A stretch of 64,000 nt of DNA from Streptomyces microflavus (lineage in GTDB: Bacteria; Actinomycetota; Actinomycetes; Streptomycetales; Streptomycetaceae), in contig NZ_BMUG01000016.1 of NCBI RefSeq assembly GCF_014650075.1, forward strand, positions 90,246 through 154,245, read 5' to 3'. A program made the translations under genes and the position numbers. The notes beneath the pieces were generated by a model. That model saw only the letters and a list, made by a program, of their open reading frames with translations. It did no database searches and was not told where the DNA came from. Positions within the stretch are counted from its first letter, which is position 1; each line of letters opens with the position of its first letter. Of the stretch, positions 44,734 through 53,897 are shown piece by piece.

Positions 44734-46239
44734 ATGAAGCACTCCCGGGGTGAAGTCCGACCCATACCCGCGCCGCACACCCAACCTGGCCTGATGCCCC
44801 GAGTCACCCACGATGCCGTCGTTATCGTCCCAGGAATCATGGGCAGCGAACTCTATGACACGAGCACAGACACCGTCATATGGGGCATTGCCGACGTGGG
44901 CTGGCTCACCAAGGCGTGGCTGCGCCGCAAAGGGCTCGCCTCCCTCCACCTCACACCCGAAGAACGAACGGGCGACTACCGTCGAGTTCAGGCACGCAGG
45001 CTCTTGCAAACGCCCGTCTGGAGCCCCTTCTTACGCGGCATCGAGCCTTACACGAGGCTCGTCGCTCTCGCCCAGGCCACCGCAGCTCACCACGATGCGG
45101 TAATGACCTTCCCTTACGACTGGCGTCTACCTGTCGCCGTCAACGCTCAGCGCCTAGCCGGCGAAGCCCGCACCCACTTGCACAACTGGCTCTCCAACCC
45201 AGCGCAAACCCACGCCCGGCGCCAAGCCATCGAGGACCGTCCCGCCCGACTCGTCTTCATCGCCCACTCCATGGGAGGACTGATCACCAACGCAGCCCTC
45301 ACGCTCGGCGGAGACAGCGACCTGGCCGCCGACACACGCGGAATCCTCACCCTCGGCACCCCCTTTGAGGGCTCAGTCGTCGCTGCGAATATTCTCAACG
45401 CTCTCCAGGGGTCTCCCCTGCCCCTGCCCCATACCAGCCTGGCCGCGGCCGCCGCCACCATGCCAGCTGTCCACGAACTCCTGCCTCGCTTCCAATGCCT
45501 TGAGGACGGACTGGACGTACGTCGCCTGATGGCTTCAGACGTCGACGCGATCGGCGGCGACAAGGAACTGTTCACACGGGCACAGGACTTCTATACCGCC
45601 CTCTACGCTCGCCCCCTACCACCCCAGCAACCCGTCGTCGGGGTGCGTCAGGACACCGTTCAGTCCCTCACCATCACACATGGCGTCGTAAGGGCATCCG
45701 AGTACTGCTTCCTCACCAACGCAAACCGGGAACTGATCTGCGATCCCAACGGGGTGCCGCGGCGCATGCCCACCTGGGGGGACGGCACCGTCCATCGTCT
45801 GTCAGCAGCGCTGAGTACCCCTACGATCCCCGTGGCGGCTCAGCACGGAGCCTTGGCCAGTAACAAGCGAGCCCTCCCGCTCATCGAAGACTTTCTCCTG
45901 GACCACGACGCCTTGATCCGAGGTCCAGAACAGGGAGATGACGGAATCGGGCTTACCGTTCCTGACTTCGTCACCCCCAACTCGAGGTGGGAATGTGCCG
46001 TCACCGGTACCGATGACCCCGCTGAAGTAGAACTCAGCGTCGCCGCTGCCGACGGAACCTGGAGCAGCGAGCAGTTCTCTTTCGATGTTGCCGACGACGA
46101 TCGGTTGAGTACCCAGGTCACTCTTCCCGACGTCGGGCTATACAGAGTTACTGCCAAGGCCGCTTACGGGCCCGAAGTCACTCAGATCGTCTTCGCCGGG
46201 CCGGACGAATCATCCCTAAAACATCTTGCAGAAGACTGA
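44734..46239 (+). CDS. LCAT-like alpha/beta hydrolase (putative phospholipase/acyltransferase)
   Basis: 501 residues from ATG 44734. VIVPGIMGSELYD (30-42) is the oxyanion region, FPYDWRL (126-132) is the LCAT/PDAT hallmark, and VFIAHSMGG (174-182) is the nucleophile elbow with Ser179. PTWGDGTVHRLSA supplies the likely Asp and His. The last 100 residues form a beta-rich Ig-like domain (AVTGTDDPAEVELSVAAADGTWSS). No signal peptide is seen, so it acts in the cytoplasm or at the inner face of the membrane. Divergent, with 18 bases shared with the caspase-STAND gene, it could be the lipid-attacking effector of that module. Confidence 0.8.
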   Translation: MKHSRGEVRPIPAPHTQPGLMPRVTHDAVVIVPGIMGSELYDTSTDTVIWGIADVGWLTKAWLRRKGLASLHLTPEERTGDYRRVQARRLLQTPVWSPFLRGIEPYTRLVALAQATAAHHDAVMTFPYDWRLPVAVNAQRLAGEARTHLHNWLSNPAQTHARRQAIEDRPARLVFIAHSMGGLITNAALTLGGDSDLAADTRGILTLGTPFEGSVVAANILNALQGSPLPLPHTSLAAAAATMPAVHELLPRFQCLEDGLDVRRLMASDVDAIGGDKELFTRAQDFYTALYARPLPPQQPVVGVRQDTVQSLTITHGVVRASEYCFLTNANRELICDPNGVPRRMPTWGDGTVHRLSAALSTPTIPVAAQHGALASNKRALPLIEDFLLDHDALIRGPEQGDDGIGLTVPDFVTPNSRWECAVTGTDDPAEVELSVAAADGTWSSEQFSFDVADDDRLSTQVTLPDVGLYRVTAKAAYGPEVTQIVFAGPDESSLKHLAED

Positions 46240-46743
46240 AAGAGCGTTTTGTCCAGGGCCGCTGCTCGGGGGTCGTCGTGGGGTTGCTAGGTGCTGGATG
46301 CCTGATCAGCGGCCTGTGTCTAGCAGCAGTGGGTGCTAGGTCCAGTACCTGCGCCAGCGGCCCCTGTCCGGCCTGGGGAAGGTCCCGGGGCGGGCGTCCT
46401 GCCGACGGCGGGGACGGCCTGCAGGACGCGTCATGGGGGCCGCCCCGGGACCCGGTGCTGCGTGTCCCGGCCGCAGAAGGCCTAGACCCTTGGGTGGCGG
46501 GTCGGAAGCGTTGCTCAAAGGTCCGTGCGCGGGGTCACCGGGAAGCCTGGCCGCGGTGGAGGTCCCGAGGCGGCCCTTCCACCGGGGGATCACCCGGCGT
46601 GGGCCCTGCCGGAGCCGCCCCGGGCTCCGCTTCCGGTTCTACCTCAATCCCGGGATCGGGGCCCGCTTTCCCGCCCATCCGGCGATTCGGGCCCTTTCCG
46701 CAGCTCAGGACCGTCACCTGGTACCGCCCAGGCACCGCCACCC
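46240..46743. other. no supported gene
   Basis: Gly/Pro/Arg-rich frames on all strands without ribosome sites or recognisable products. Confidence 0.35.
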
Positions 46744-47031
46744 GTCCGGTTTCAGGTCCGCGCCTACGAGCTGCCCGCGACCGAGGGAAAGAGCGGCGAC
46801 CCCAGGTGGCCGGCCTTCGCCCGCTGCTGCGGCTTCGACCCCGGCGGCCCGCTGCAGTGGGAGGCGGAGGCGCTGGAGCCGGCCGAACTCCAGCGCCTGG
46901 GTTTTGCCGCCGTCGCCCCGTACGTCGACCGCGACGTCCTTGTCCGCCAGGTCGCCCTCGAGGCCGCTCAGCGCCGCGCCCTCGAGGAGCTTTTCGGCCG
47001 GTGGGGTGCGGCGTCTGAGGGTCCGTCCTAG
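46744..47031 (+). pseudogene. 3' fragment of an unknown gene
   Basis: The frame encodes VRFQVRAYELPATEGKSGDP and LEPAELQRLGFAAVAPYVDRDVLVRQVALEAAQRRALEEL, which looks like genuine protein. Upstream the frame turns into Pro/Gly-rich low-complexity sequence with no credible start, so the 5' end seems lost. Confidence 0.3.
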
Positions 47032-47369
47032 CGTTGCACGGGGGCCTGTGCGGCCTGGGCGAAGTGCAGTACGACCGCCCTTGCTCCGGCGGCGACTTCG
47101 TCCGACAGGTCGTTGCTGCGCGGGTGAGTGGGGTGGTTCTTCACCCAGATCATGGAGAACTTGATGATCTGGTCGATGTCGCTGGGTCGCAGCAGGATCG
47201 CCTCGCCGGTGTGGAGCGGCTCGGGTTGCTGGTGCTGCCACAGCCGGTAGAAGCGGCCTTCGGCGTCGTTGAAGCCGAGGTGCCGGTCACCGTGCGGGTT
47301 GATCAGGTGGGTGGTGAAGGGCAGATCGTTCGGGCCCGGCTGCCAGGGCTGTTCCGGCTGACTCAACAT
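47028..47369 (-). CDS. hypothetical protein, 113 aa
   Basis: From ATG 47369 with GGAGG close upstream. The sequence is balanced (LPFTTHLINPHGDRHLGFNDAEGRFYRLWQHQ, then LLRPSDIDQIIKFSMIWVKNHP) and reads as a small soluble alpha/beta protein. Family not recognised. It converges with the fragment at 46744, overlapping by four bases. Confidence 0.5.
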   Translation of the reverse strand: MLSQPEQPWQPGPNDLPFTTHLINPHGDRHLGFNDAEGRFYRLWQHQQPEPLHTGEAILLRPSDIDQIIKFSMIWVKNHPTHPRSNDLSDEVAAGARAVVLHFAQAAQAPVQR

Positions 47370-47421
47370 GTCCTCCGTCGGTACGCGGTGATCACAACGG
47401 TGCCGAGTGTGTCAGCGCCGG

Positions 47422-47898
47422 TTAGGGGCGGTCCGGGCTTTTGGCCACTTCGCTTGTCCCGGGGGCCGGCGGAGTGCGGCGGCGTCCGACCGTGCCGCGG
47501 ACGAGGACGTAGGGGACCACGCAGAAGGCGGCGACGTTGCAGGCGACGAGAAGGGTGAGGAACAGCCAGTAGGTGAAGCCGTGGCCGTCGGAAGCAGCGA
47601 CGAGAGAGCCGTAGGTGAGGCTGATGAGGATGCCGGAAAGAGCGAGCCCGGCAGCCCAGCCCAGCCCGCTCAAGCCGAAGCCGAGACCGATGAATGACCA
47701 GAACAGGGTGGGACCGGCAAGCACCGCGATGGCCAGGAACAACGGCGCGGTGATGTCCCGGTCACCGATGAAATCCATGAGCTGCGGGACGGAGATGAAG
47801 GCCCATAAGCCGGTAAAGGCGAGGCCGATGACGACGGCCACGACCGTGATCACACGGGTGGCACGACTGACGGAAGCGGCGTTCGCGGCGTCGGTCAT
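47422..47898 (-). CDS. small integral membrane protein
   Basis: 158 residues from ATG 47898 (AAGGAG 12 bases upstream). Four hydrophobic helices: VITVVAVVIGLAFTGLWAFI, APLFLAIAVLAGPTLFW, IGLGFGLSGLGWAAGLALSGILISL and YWLFLTLLVACNVAAFCVVPYVL. A basic, Pro-rich tail follows. No family recognised. Confidence 0.5.
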   Translation of the reverse strand: MTDAANAASVSRATRVITVVAVVIGLAFTGLWAFISVPQLMDFIGDRDITAPLFLAIAVLAGPTLFWSFIGLGFGLSGLGWAAGLALSGILISLTYGSLVAASDGHGFTYWLFLTLLVACNVAAFCVVPYVLVRGTVGRRRTPPAPGTSEVAKSPDRP

Positions 47899-48089
47899 GA
47901 GGCAGTGGACTCCTTCTACTACGGCGGGTGAGGTGATCGGATCCAGCCCGGTATAGCCGACGCAGACCCCGCAAGAGTGCGCTTCCGAGCAAGGCGTCCA
48001 AGACCCGACCATCAAGCCGACCACTCCCGTTCCGTCCAGGTCACCTGGCAGCTGGCTCGCCGACGCGCCCGCCGAGATCCTGACCGGTC

Positions 48090-48713
48090 GTGGTACGCCC
48101 GCCGATGTCGTCCCCCACCACCTGCCCGCCCCGGCCCAGGCGTGATCGCCGCGCAGCCCCTCCGCGCCAGAACCTCTGCACGGTGCTCTGCGCAGAGCAC
48201 CGGCTGCACCCCCGTGCCCCGCGCCCCCGGACGCCTGTCGACGTCGCGCAGATCGCGGAGGACTGCTCGAGCTCGGACACCACGGTCCACGACGCGCTTA
48301 CCCGCCTCACCAACCTGCGCCTGGTCCAGCGCTCCGGCGACACCACCCTCTACCGCGTCAATCCGCGGTTCTTCTTCACCCAGAACCCAGAACTGGCCCA
48401 GCTGGCCATAGACGCCCTGGAAGCGCCCGACGTCCTGCCCGACGCCCGCGCCGGTCGCCCCCGCTGCACCTCACCCGCCGACGCCCAACGCCGCCGCCAG
48501 GTACGCGCCCCGTCTCCTGACCGGCCCCGCAGCCCGCCCCACTCACGTCAGGGGGCGGACTGTGGGCTGCTGGACACCTGCGGCACCGCCTCCGCGACTG
48601 CTGACCATGGACCCGTCGGCGTGCCATCGGGGTCCAGGCCGTACGGCCACAGTTGCTGGAGTACCTCAAGCAGGAGAGTGCGTGCAGTACTACCGTGGTC
48701 GGCGGCACGCTGA
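48090..48713 (+). CDS. winged-helix protein, 3' end probably lost
   Basis: The middle encodes PVDVAQIAEDCSSSDTTVHDALTRLTNLRLVQRSGDTTLYRVNPRFFF, a winged helix like those of small plasmid replication or copy-control proteins. The start is unclear (ATG 48090 or 48105). The last 55 codons lie over the 3' end of the STAND gene on the other strand, which suggests that the native stop was deleted and the frame runs on into the neighbour. Confidence 0.35.
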   Translation: MVRPPMSSPTTCPPRPRRDRRAAPPRQNLCTVLCAEHRLHPRAPRPRTPVDVAQIAEDCSSSDTTVHDALTRLTNLRLVQRSGDTTLYRVNPRFFFTQNPELAQLAIDALEAPDVLPDARAGRPRCTSPADAQRRRQVRAPSPDRPRSPPHSRQGADCGLLDTCGTASATADHGPVGVPSGSRPYGHSCWSTSSRRVRAVLPWSAAR

Positions 48714-51292
48714 GCGAGGGTTCTGGCGCCTTCCCGGTCCCCGGCCTCCTCCCGCATCGCGGCCAGGCGGAGCAAGGTGTCGATGTCGCCGTGGTCGGCG
48801 GCACGCTGAGCGAGGGTTTCGGCGCCTTCCCGGTCCCCGGCCTCCTCCCGCATCGCGGCCAAGCCGAACAAGGCGAAGCCCTCGCCTGCACGCCGGGCGA
48901 GCGCTTCGGCGCGTTCTCTGTCGCCGGCCTTCTCCCTCATCTCGGCCAGGCGGGACAAGGCAAAGACCTCGTCGTGATCGGCAAGGCGCTGGTAGAGGAT
49001 TTCGGCGCCTTCCCGGTCCCCGGCCTCCTCCCGCATCGCGGCCAAGCCGAACAAGGCGAAGCCCTCGCCCGCACGCCGGGCGAGCGCTTCGGCGCGTTCT
49101 CTGTCGCCGGCCTTCTCCCTCATCTCGGCCAGGCGGGACAAGGCAAAGACCTCGTCGTGATCGGCAAGGCGCTGGTAGAGGATTTCGGCGCCTTCCCAGT
49201 TCCCGGCCTCCTCCCGCATGGCCGCCAAGCGGAGCAAAGCGTTGGTGTCTCCATCGTCGGCCGCACGCTCGTAGAGGGTTTCGGCGCCTTCTCTGTCGCC
49301 GGCTTTCTCCCGCATCTCGGCCAGGCGGGACAAGGCGAGAGCGTCGCCATGTTGGGCAAGGCGCTGGTATAGGCTTTCGGCGCCTATCCGGTCCCCGATC
49401 CCCTCCCGCATCGCGGCCAGGCGCAGCAAGGCGAGAGTGTCGCCGTAGTCAGCGGCACGCTGAGCGAGGGTTTCGGCGCCTTCCCGGTCCCCGGCCTCCT
49501 CCCGCATCGCGGCCAAGCCGAACAAGGCGAAGCCCTCGCCCGCACGCCGGGCGAGGGCTTCGGCGCGTAGCCGGTCCCCAGCTGTCTCCCGCATGGTTGC
49601 CAGGCGGAGCAAGGCGTTGATGTCGCCGTGGTCGGCGGCACGCTGGGCGAGGGTTTCGGCGCCTTCCCGGTCCCCAGCCTCCTCCCGCATCTCGGCCAGG
49701 CGGTACAAGGCGAAGATCTCGCTGTGGTCGGCGGCACGCTGGTAGAGGGTTTCGGCGCCCTTCCGGTCGCCAACTTCCTCCCGCCTGGTAGCCAGGCGGA
49801 GCAAGGCACTGATGCCGCCGTGGTCGGCCCCAAGCTGGTCGAGGTGGTGGGCCCATTGCAGGCGGTGGCGGTTCGTGGCTGCTCGGGCGAGGGTGTCAAG
49901 GTCATCGGGCTGGGTGATGTGGATGTATGCGGCGTTCCAGAAGGAAGCGGGCGGGCACTGGTGGCGGCGGGTGGTGGCGCCATGTTGTTCGAGGTAGTCG
50001 GCGAGCCGGAAAACTGGTACCCGCGACCGGGGTGTGGGAGAGCCAGCAAGCGCGGAGGGTTTGGATGGGCGGCGTTGCGGACGGGGGGTAACCCTTCGTA
50101 GTGGGGCTTGCTTGCCGTGGACTTGTTCGGCGAGTTCGGCGTAGGCCTTCTCTGCCCAGTCCTCGGTCAGCTGATCCCAGTCGCTGTCGTGCAGATAGTC
50201 GACGGCAGCGTCAGTGAGGAAGGCTTGCGGGAGGTGCAGATTGACACCGAGCCGGCGGGCATCCATCGCCGCTTCCAGCAGAGCCTTGGCGGCCGGGCTG
50301 CCGTTCTTGTACCGCTCCAGGAGCGCGGGGCCTCCCGCGAGGTCCTGACTCAGGCGGCCATCAACGCGGGCGCGGGTGAGTGCATCGGCCAGCAACCCGT
50401 CACCACCCGCGGCCAACAGAGCTGCTGCGGCCAGGGCCGAAGCGTCAAAGGCATCAGGGACGCTCGCTGTCCGTCCGGCAAGGAGCTCCCGTACCCGGCT
50501 GTGCGGATCCTCCCTACCAGCCGCAGGCAGGGCCGTGTACTGCTTGAAGTATTCGGGCCAGAGCGTGCCCAGTACCAGCACCGGCGCTCGCTCCGGCTCG
50601 GTGAGCAGGGTGTGGACGGCGGCCGCGACCTGCTCACCGACCGCCCGGTCACCGAGGTAGTGCTGGGCTTCGTTCAGCCACACCACCGTGCGCGGTCCGA
50701 CGTCGTGCAGTTCCTCCAGCGCGGCTTCCGCGCGGGTCGGGTCGAAGGGGTGCCACAACCGCCACCTCTTCTCCGCGAGCGGCTGCACGGCCTCCCAGCA
50801 GGCTCGGGTCTTGCCCGTCGAGGACTCACCGACCAGGACCAGCATCCGGCTGCCCCCCTGCCCGGCCTCTCGCACCGCCTCGGCCAGCAACCGATCGTGC
50901 TCACGGCGCACATAGCCGGGCAGCACCCGCTGCTCCACCGAACGGGAACCGCCCGGTGCGTGGCCGGCAGGGTGGACCTCCAGCGCGTGCGGTTCCCACT
51001 GCCCGATCGGCCTTCCGGGCCCTTCACCGCTCACGCCCCCGGCCGCGTCCCGCCGCAGCTCCTGCAACTCCGCGGCTGGCAGCTTCAGCACGCGTGCCAG
51101 CGCCGCCACCGTGAAGGTTGAGGGCACCCTCGCGCCCGCTTTGAACGCCTCCTGCACGGTTCCCCGGCTCAGCCCCGCCTGGCCGGCGAGCTGGCTCTTG
51201 TTCAGCCTGGCGCTGACCAGCCCGGCCTCAAGCCTTCGACGCAGTTCGGCCGAAGCCGACTCCGGCGTCCGACCGGTCCGCTCGTCGTGCAT
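48548..51292 (-). CDS. HTH-STAND NTPase-TPR protein, copy 1
   Basis: 914 residues from ATG 51292. N-terminal HTH (SQLAGQAGLSRGTVQEAF, about 33-50); P-loop NTPase with Walker A GESSTGKTR (155-163) and a Walker B-like TVVWLNEAQHYLG (202-214); a linker to about 460; then about a dozen degenerate TPR/Sel1-like repeats of about 26-39 residues built on MREEAGDREGAETLAQRAAD, including a near-perfect duplication of a 78-residue block. STAND proteins with repeat sensors often act in regulation or anti-phage defence, where ligand binding to the repeats drives oligomerisation. The effector is not evident; the divergent two-helix membrane protein (51410) is a candidate partner. Copy 2 is at 53898. Confidence 0.8.
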   Translation of the reverse strand: MHDERTGRTPESASAELRRRLEAGLVSARLNKSQLAGQAGLSRGTVQEAFKAGARVPSTFTVAALARVLKLPAAELQELRRDAAGGVSGEGPGRPIGQWEPHALEVHPAGHAPGGSRSVEQRVLPGYVRREHDRLLAEAVREAGQGGSRMLVLVGESSTGKTRACWEAVQPLAEKRWRLWHPFDPTRAEAALEELHDVGPRTVVWLNEAQHYLGDRAVGEQVAAAVHTLLTEPERAPVLVLGTLWPEYFKQYTALPAAGREDPHSRVRELLAGRTASVPDAFDASALAAAALLAAGGDGLLADALTRARVDGRLSQDLAGGPALLERYKNGSPAAKALLEAAMDARRLGVNLHLPQAFLTDAAVDYLHDSDWDQLTEDWAEKAYAELAEQVHGKQAPLRRVTPRPQRRPSKPSALAGSPTPRSRVPVFRLADYLEQHGATTRRHQCPPASFWNAAYIHITQPDDLDTLARAATNRHRLQWAHHLDQLGADHGGISALLRLATRREEVGDRKGAETLYQRAADHSEIFALYRLAEMREEAGDREGAETLAQRAADHGDINALLRLATMRETAGDRLRAEALARRAGEGFALFGLAAMREEAGDREGAETLAQRAADYGDTLALLRLAAMREGIGDRIGAESLYQRLAQHGDALALSRLAEMREKAGDREGAETLYERAADDGDTNALLRLAAMREEAGNWEGAEILYQRLADHDEVFALSRLAEMREKAGDRERAEALARRAGEGFALFGLAAMREEAGDREGAEILYQRLADHDEVFALSRLAEMREKAGDRERAEALARRAGEGFALFGLAAMREEAGDREGAETLAQRAADHGDIDTLLRLAAMREEAGDREGARTLAQRAADHGSTARTLLLEVLQQLWPYGLDPDGTPTGPWSAVAEAVPQVSSSPQSAP

Positions 51293-51313
51293 CTGCCGCC
51301 CCCGCTCCGGTGG

Positions 51314-51335
51314 TGTTCATTGTTCATCTTCGTCC
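51314..51335. promoter_or_regulatory. tandem TGTTCAT element between STAND copy 1 and its divergent partner
   Basis: TGTTCATTGTTCAT followed by CTTCGTCC, 22 bases upstream of the STAND start. The second locus has TGTTCAGTGTTCATCTTCGTCC at 56686-56707 in the same place. The STAND protein carries an HTH and may bind here. Confidence 0.5.
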
Positions 51336-51409
51336 CGATGACCCATGACGCACACCAACTCCGAGACCTTGGTCCACGTCAACACCCCACCCCCTGACAG
51401 GAGCTTGCC

Positions 51410-51607
51410 GTGACCACCGCCCTCATCCTCCTCACCACCGGGTTCATCCTCGTCATCGCCCTGCTGACCGCCGCCGGCGCGGGCAAGATCGCCCGCCTGG
51501 ACGGCGCCACCTACCCCGCAGCACTCACCCGCGCCGCCATCGCCTTCACCACCGTCCTCACCCTCGCCATCGCGGCAACCAGCACCTTCACCACCCTCCT
51601 GAAATGA
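51410..51607 (+). CDS. small two-helix membrane protein
   Basis: 65 residues from GTG 51410 with AGGAG nine bases upstream. Two transmembrane helices (ALILLTTGFILVIALLTAAG and AAIAFTTVLTLAIAATSTF) flank a short polar loop with KIARLDGATYPAAL. A paralogue, truncated after GATY, lies in the same divergent position beside STAND copy 2. The pairing suggests a functional link such as a membrane effector or anchor. Confidence 0.6.
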   Translation: MTTALILLTTGFILVIALLTAAGAGKIARLDGATYPAALTRAAIAFTTVLTLAIAATSTFTTLLK

Positions 51608-51629
51608 CCACGAGGCAATCTGTAGACGC

Positions 51630-52163
51630 ATGGCACCCGCAGGCCCAACGCCGTACGGGGGAGGAGCACGTACCGGGCTCTGTCCGGGGCCGGCTCCTCC
51701 GGCGGGATTCGTCACGCCGGAGGAGCCGCAGCTGGTCGGCCCCCATCGGCGGGGAATGAGAAGGGCCATCTCGAGCTGCCTCTCAGGTCTCCCTGATCCA
51801 TACCGTCAAACACCGGCCTTTCCCCGTGGCTTCGCTGATCATCATGAAGCGTGTGCCGACCGGATCCGGAGACGGTTCCTGATCACCCACCTCGCGGATG
51901 CCGATGACAAGGACGGGCACTGTCGTGTCCGGGATGCGGGACAGCCGGCCGCTCTCCTGCAGGCCCTTGTCCGACTGCCCGCACGGGAACACTCCAACGA
52001 GCTCTACGCCGCCACCGCTGCCGCAGCGTTCCTCAACGCCGGCGGCCGCTCCGTGAAGGTGAGCACCGGCCAAACCGTGGACCTGGTCGAGCAGACCGCG
52101 AACGGACTCGACGTCCGCGACATCGCCACCGCCCTGACCACCTGGACCGGCTCTGTCCCGTAG
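51630..52163 (+). CDS. hypothetical protein, possibly a gene fragment
   Basis: The last 100 codons read as protein (FLITHLADADDKDGHCRVRD, then HSNELYAATAAAAFLNAGGRSVKVSTGQTVDLVEQTANGLDV). The first 75 are low-complexity and there is no good start. It ends 22 bases before an ISL3 remnant, so it may have been cut by that element. Confidence 0.3.
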   Translation: MAPAGPTPYGGGARTGLCPGPAPPAGFVTPEEPQLVGPHRRGMRRAISSCLSGLPDPYRQTPAFPRGFADHHEACADRIRRRFLITHLADADDKDGHCRVRDAGQPAALLQALVRLPAREHSNELYAATAAAAFLNAGGRSVKVSTGQTVDLVEQTANGLDVRDIATALTTWTGSVP

Positions 52164-52185
52164 TCGGTGGTGACGGAGGGTGCGG

Positions 52186-52976
52186 TCAGCCTAGGAGGAT
52201 GCGGTGGCGTAGGAGAGGGAAGCTCGCGCGGCCGTACATCTGGCGCTTGATCAGCTTGGTTTTGTTGTTCACGCCTTCGGTGCCGCCGTTGTGGTGCGGC
52301 AGGGTGAGGGCGGCGTCGACTGCGGCGCGGTCCTTCTCGATGCCCCGGGTGAGGCATGCAGGTGGGGCAGGTCCTCGGCCTGGGCAGAGGTGATCCAGGT
52401 GCTCAGCAGGGCGGCATTGCCGTCGGCAGGATCCAGCAGCACGGCGAAGTGGTGGATGAGGTCGGCCAGGGCGGTCATCTCGTGGCAGGCAGCGCGGGCG
52501 ACCTCGATACGTTCCCGCTGATGGTCCCTGAGGCGGTCGGGGCGGGTGAGCAGGTAGCGGGCCAGGCGCCGGGGCGAGAGGGCGGGTCGGTCGGCCTCGA
52601 CGCGGCCCTGGTTGATGTAGCGGACCAGCAGGTTCGAGCTGCCGGTGTAGCCCAGCTCCCTGATCTCCTGCAGGAGATGGGTGACGGGGACGGCCGGGTT
52701 CTCCAGTCGGCGCTTGCGCAGGTGTTCGCGGTAGGGATCCACGAGGGTGGGCCGGTACTTGGGGGCGCGGATGAGGCGTTCGGGCTCGGTGACACGGTCG
52801 TAGCGCTTGACGGTGTTGAGAGCCAGGTTGAGGCGACGCGCGCACTCCAGAAGTCCGACTCCGCACTCGCGCAGGGCGTGGACCTGCTGCCGGCGCTCGC
52901 GGGTGGTGGCGGCCTGTCTCCCCTCAGCCGGGGGAGGGCCGACTTTCGCCCAGCAGGTGCTGTGCGCGGCTGCCAT
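52186..52976 (-). pseudogene. ISL3-family transposase remnant (C-terminal half)
   Basis: Translation gives QQVHALRECGVGLLECARRLNLALNTVKRY, PTLVDPYREHLRKRR, LLQEIRELGYTGSSNLLVRYINQGRVEADRP and, after a frameshift near 52350, RAAVDAALTLPHHNGGTEGVNNKTKLIKRQMYGRASFPLLRHRILL, the typical end of ISL3 transposases. The N-terminal zinc-finger half is missing. No terminal repeats were identified. Confidence 0.75.
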
Positions 52977-53205
52977 GAACGGAATCGACGAGCTCCTTCA
53001 GCTCCTCAACGCGCTCCAGCCGCTGACCCTGATCACATCGCAGCTCTTGCACCCGTAGACCGGCCACCGGCGCCCGCATTGCGCCTGTCCGGTGCTGGAC
53101 GCCGGGTCGCTTTGCGCCCGGCCGAGGGAATCTCAGCCCCGTGGGGCCCGCCACTACGTGGCGGGCCCCACGGTCACGTGGACAGGAAGCGAGGACGGGT
53201 CAGAT
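52977..53205. other. no supported gene
   Basis: Short non-coding segment between the ISL3 remnant and the protease fragment; GC-rich inverted repeat GTGGGGCCCGCCAC-type sequence around 53140-53172 may be a terminator. Confidence 0.35.
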
Positions 53206-53679
53206 TCAGGTGCGTGCGTTCATCCAGGGCCGGTAGAACCCGACGTTGGTGTAGACGCTCGGGTAGCGGGGGCTGCAGTTGGACGCGCTGAAGCTGACGA
53301 TGCCGATCTCGCGGCCGTTCTGGACCAGGGGCCCGCCACTGTCACCGAGGCAGGCGGAGGCGCCGTCGTAGCCGGTGTAGGTACAGATGTTGCCAAGGAG
53401 ACCCACGGTGCTAGCCCTGTAGCGCAGGGCGCAGGTGGCGACGGGCATCACGGTCATCGTGGCCTGCTGGAGGGCGTTCGGCGGCTGGCCGGTGGCGGTG
53501 GCGAGTCCCCATCCGGTGAGGGTCGCGGGCCCGCCGAGCAGTTCGGGAAGGTCCGGGAGGGCGACGGGCTGGATGCGTGGGGTGTAGCTGAGGGGGGTCT
53601 TCAGCTTCAGGACGCCGATGTCCTTGGACGAGGCGCCGCCGGAGTTCTGGTGGTAGTTCTCGTGAATGACGAACCGTTC
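53206..53679 (-). pseudogene. trypsin-like serine protease, N-terminus replaced by transposase sequence
   Basis: The frame has the Asp motif KDIGVLKLKTPL, the substrate-pocket ASACLGDSGGPLV with the nucleophile Ser, and VSFSASNCSPRYPSVYTNVGFYRPWM, the C-terminal part of an S1 protease. The His motif (TAAHC) and the signal peptide are absent. At 53679 the frame continues into an IS630 transposase N-terminus (SSVIAKDLR), so the 5' part of the protease was lost in a recombination with the IS. Without its His it cannot be an active protease. Confidence 0.8.
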
Positions 53680-53871
53680 CCGCAGGTCCTTAGCGATCAC
53701 CGAGCTCGCCTCAGCCTGGGCGAACCTCTCGGCCGCCTTGAGTCGTAACTCCTGTCGGAACTAATGCTGTTCGGCGGTCAGCCCGCCCCCTTGTGGATAC
53801 CGCATGCCCCGGTGATACCGCAGGGACGACGAACCGTCAGCCCCTACGACTCAAGGAGTTCAACCTCAGTA
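53680..53871 (-). mobile_element. left-end fragment of an IS630-family element
   Basis: The reverse complement matches the start of the complete copy at 60043: terminal repeat TACTGAGGTTGAACTC, then GTCGTAGGGGCTGACGG and the transposase codons MRY-QGGGLTAE and ELRLKAAERFAQ-EASSVIA-DLR. An internal TAG stop (after LTAEQH) inactivates it. It stops abruptly inside the protease gene. Confidence 0.85.
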
Positions 53872-53897
53872 GCCGGCCTTGGGTCAAGGCCCGACCA

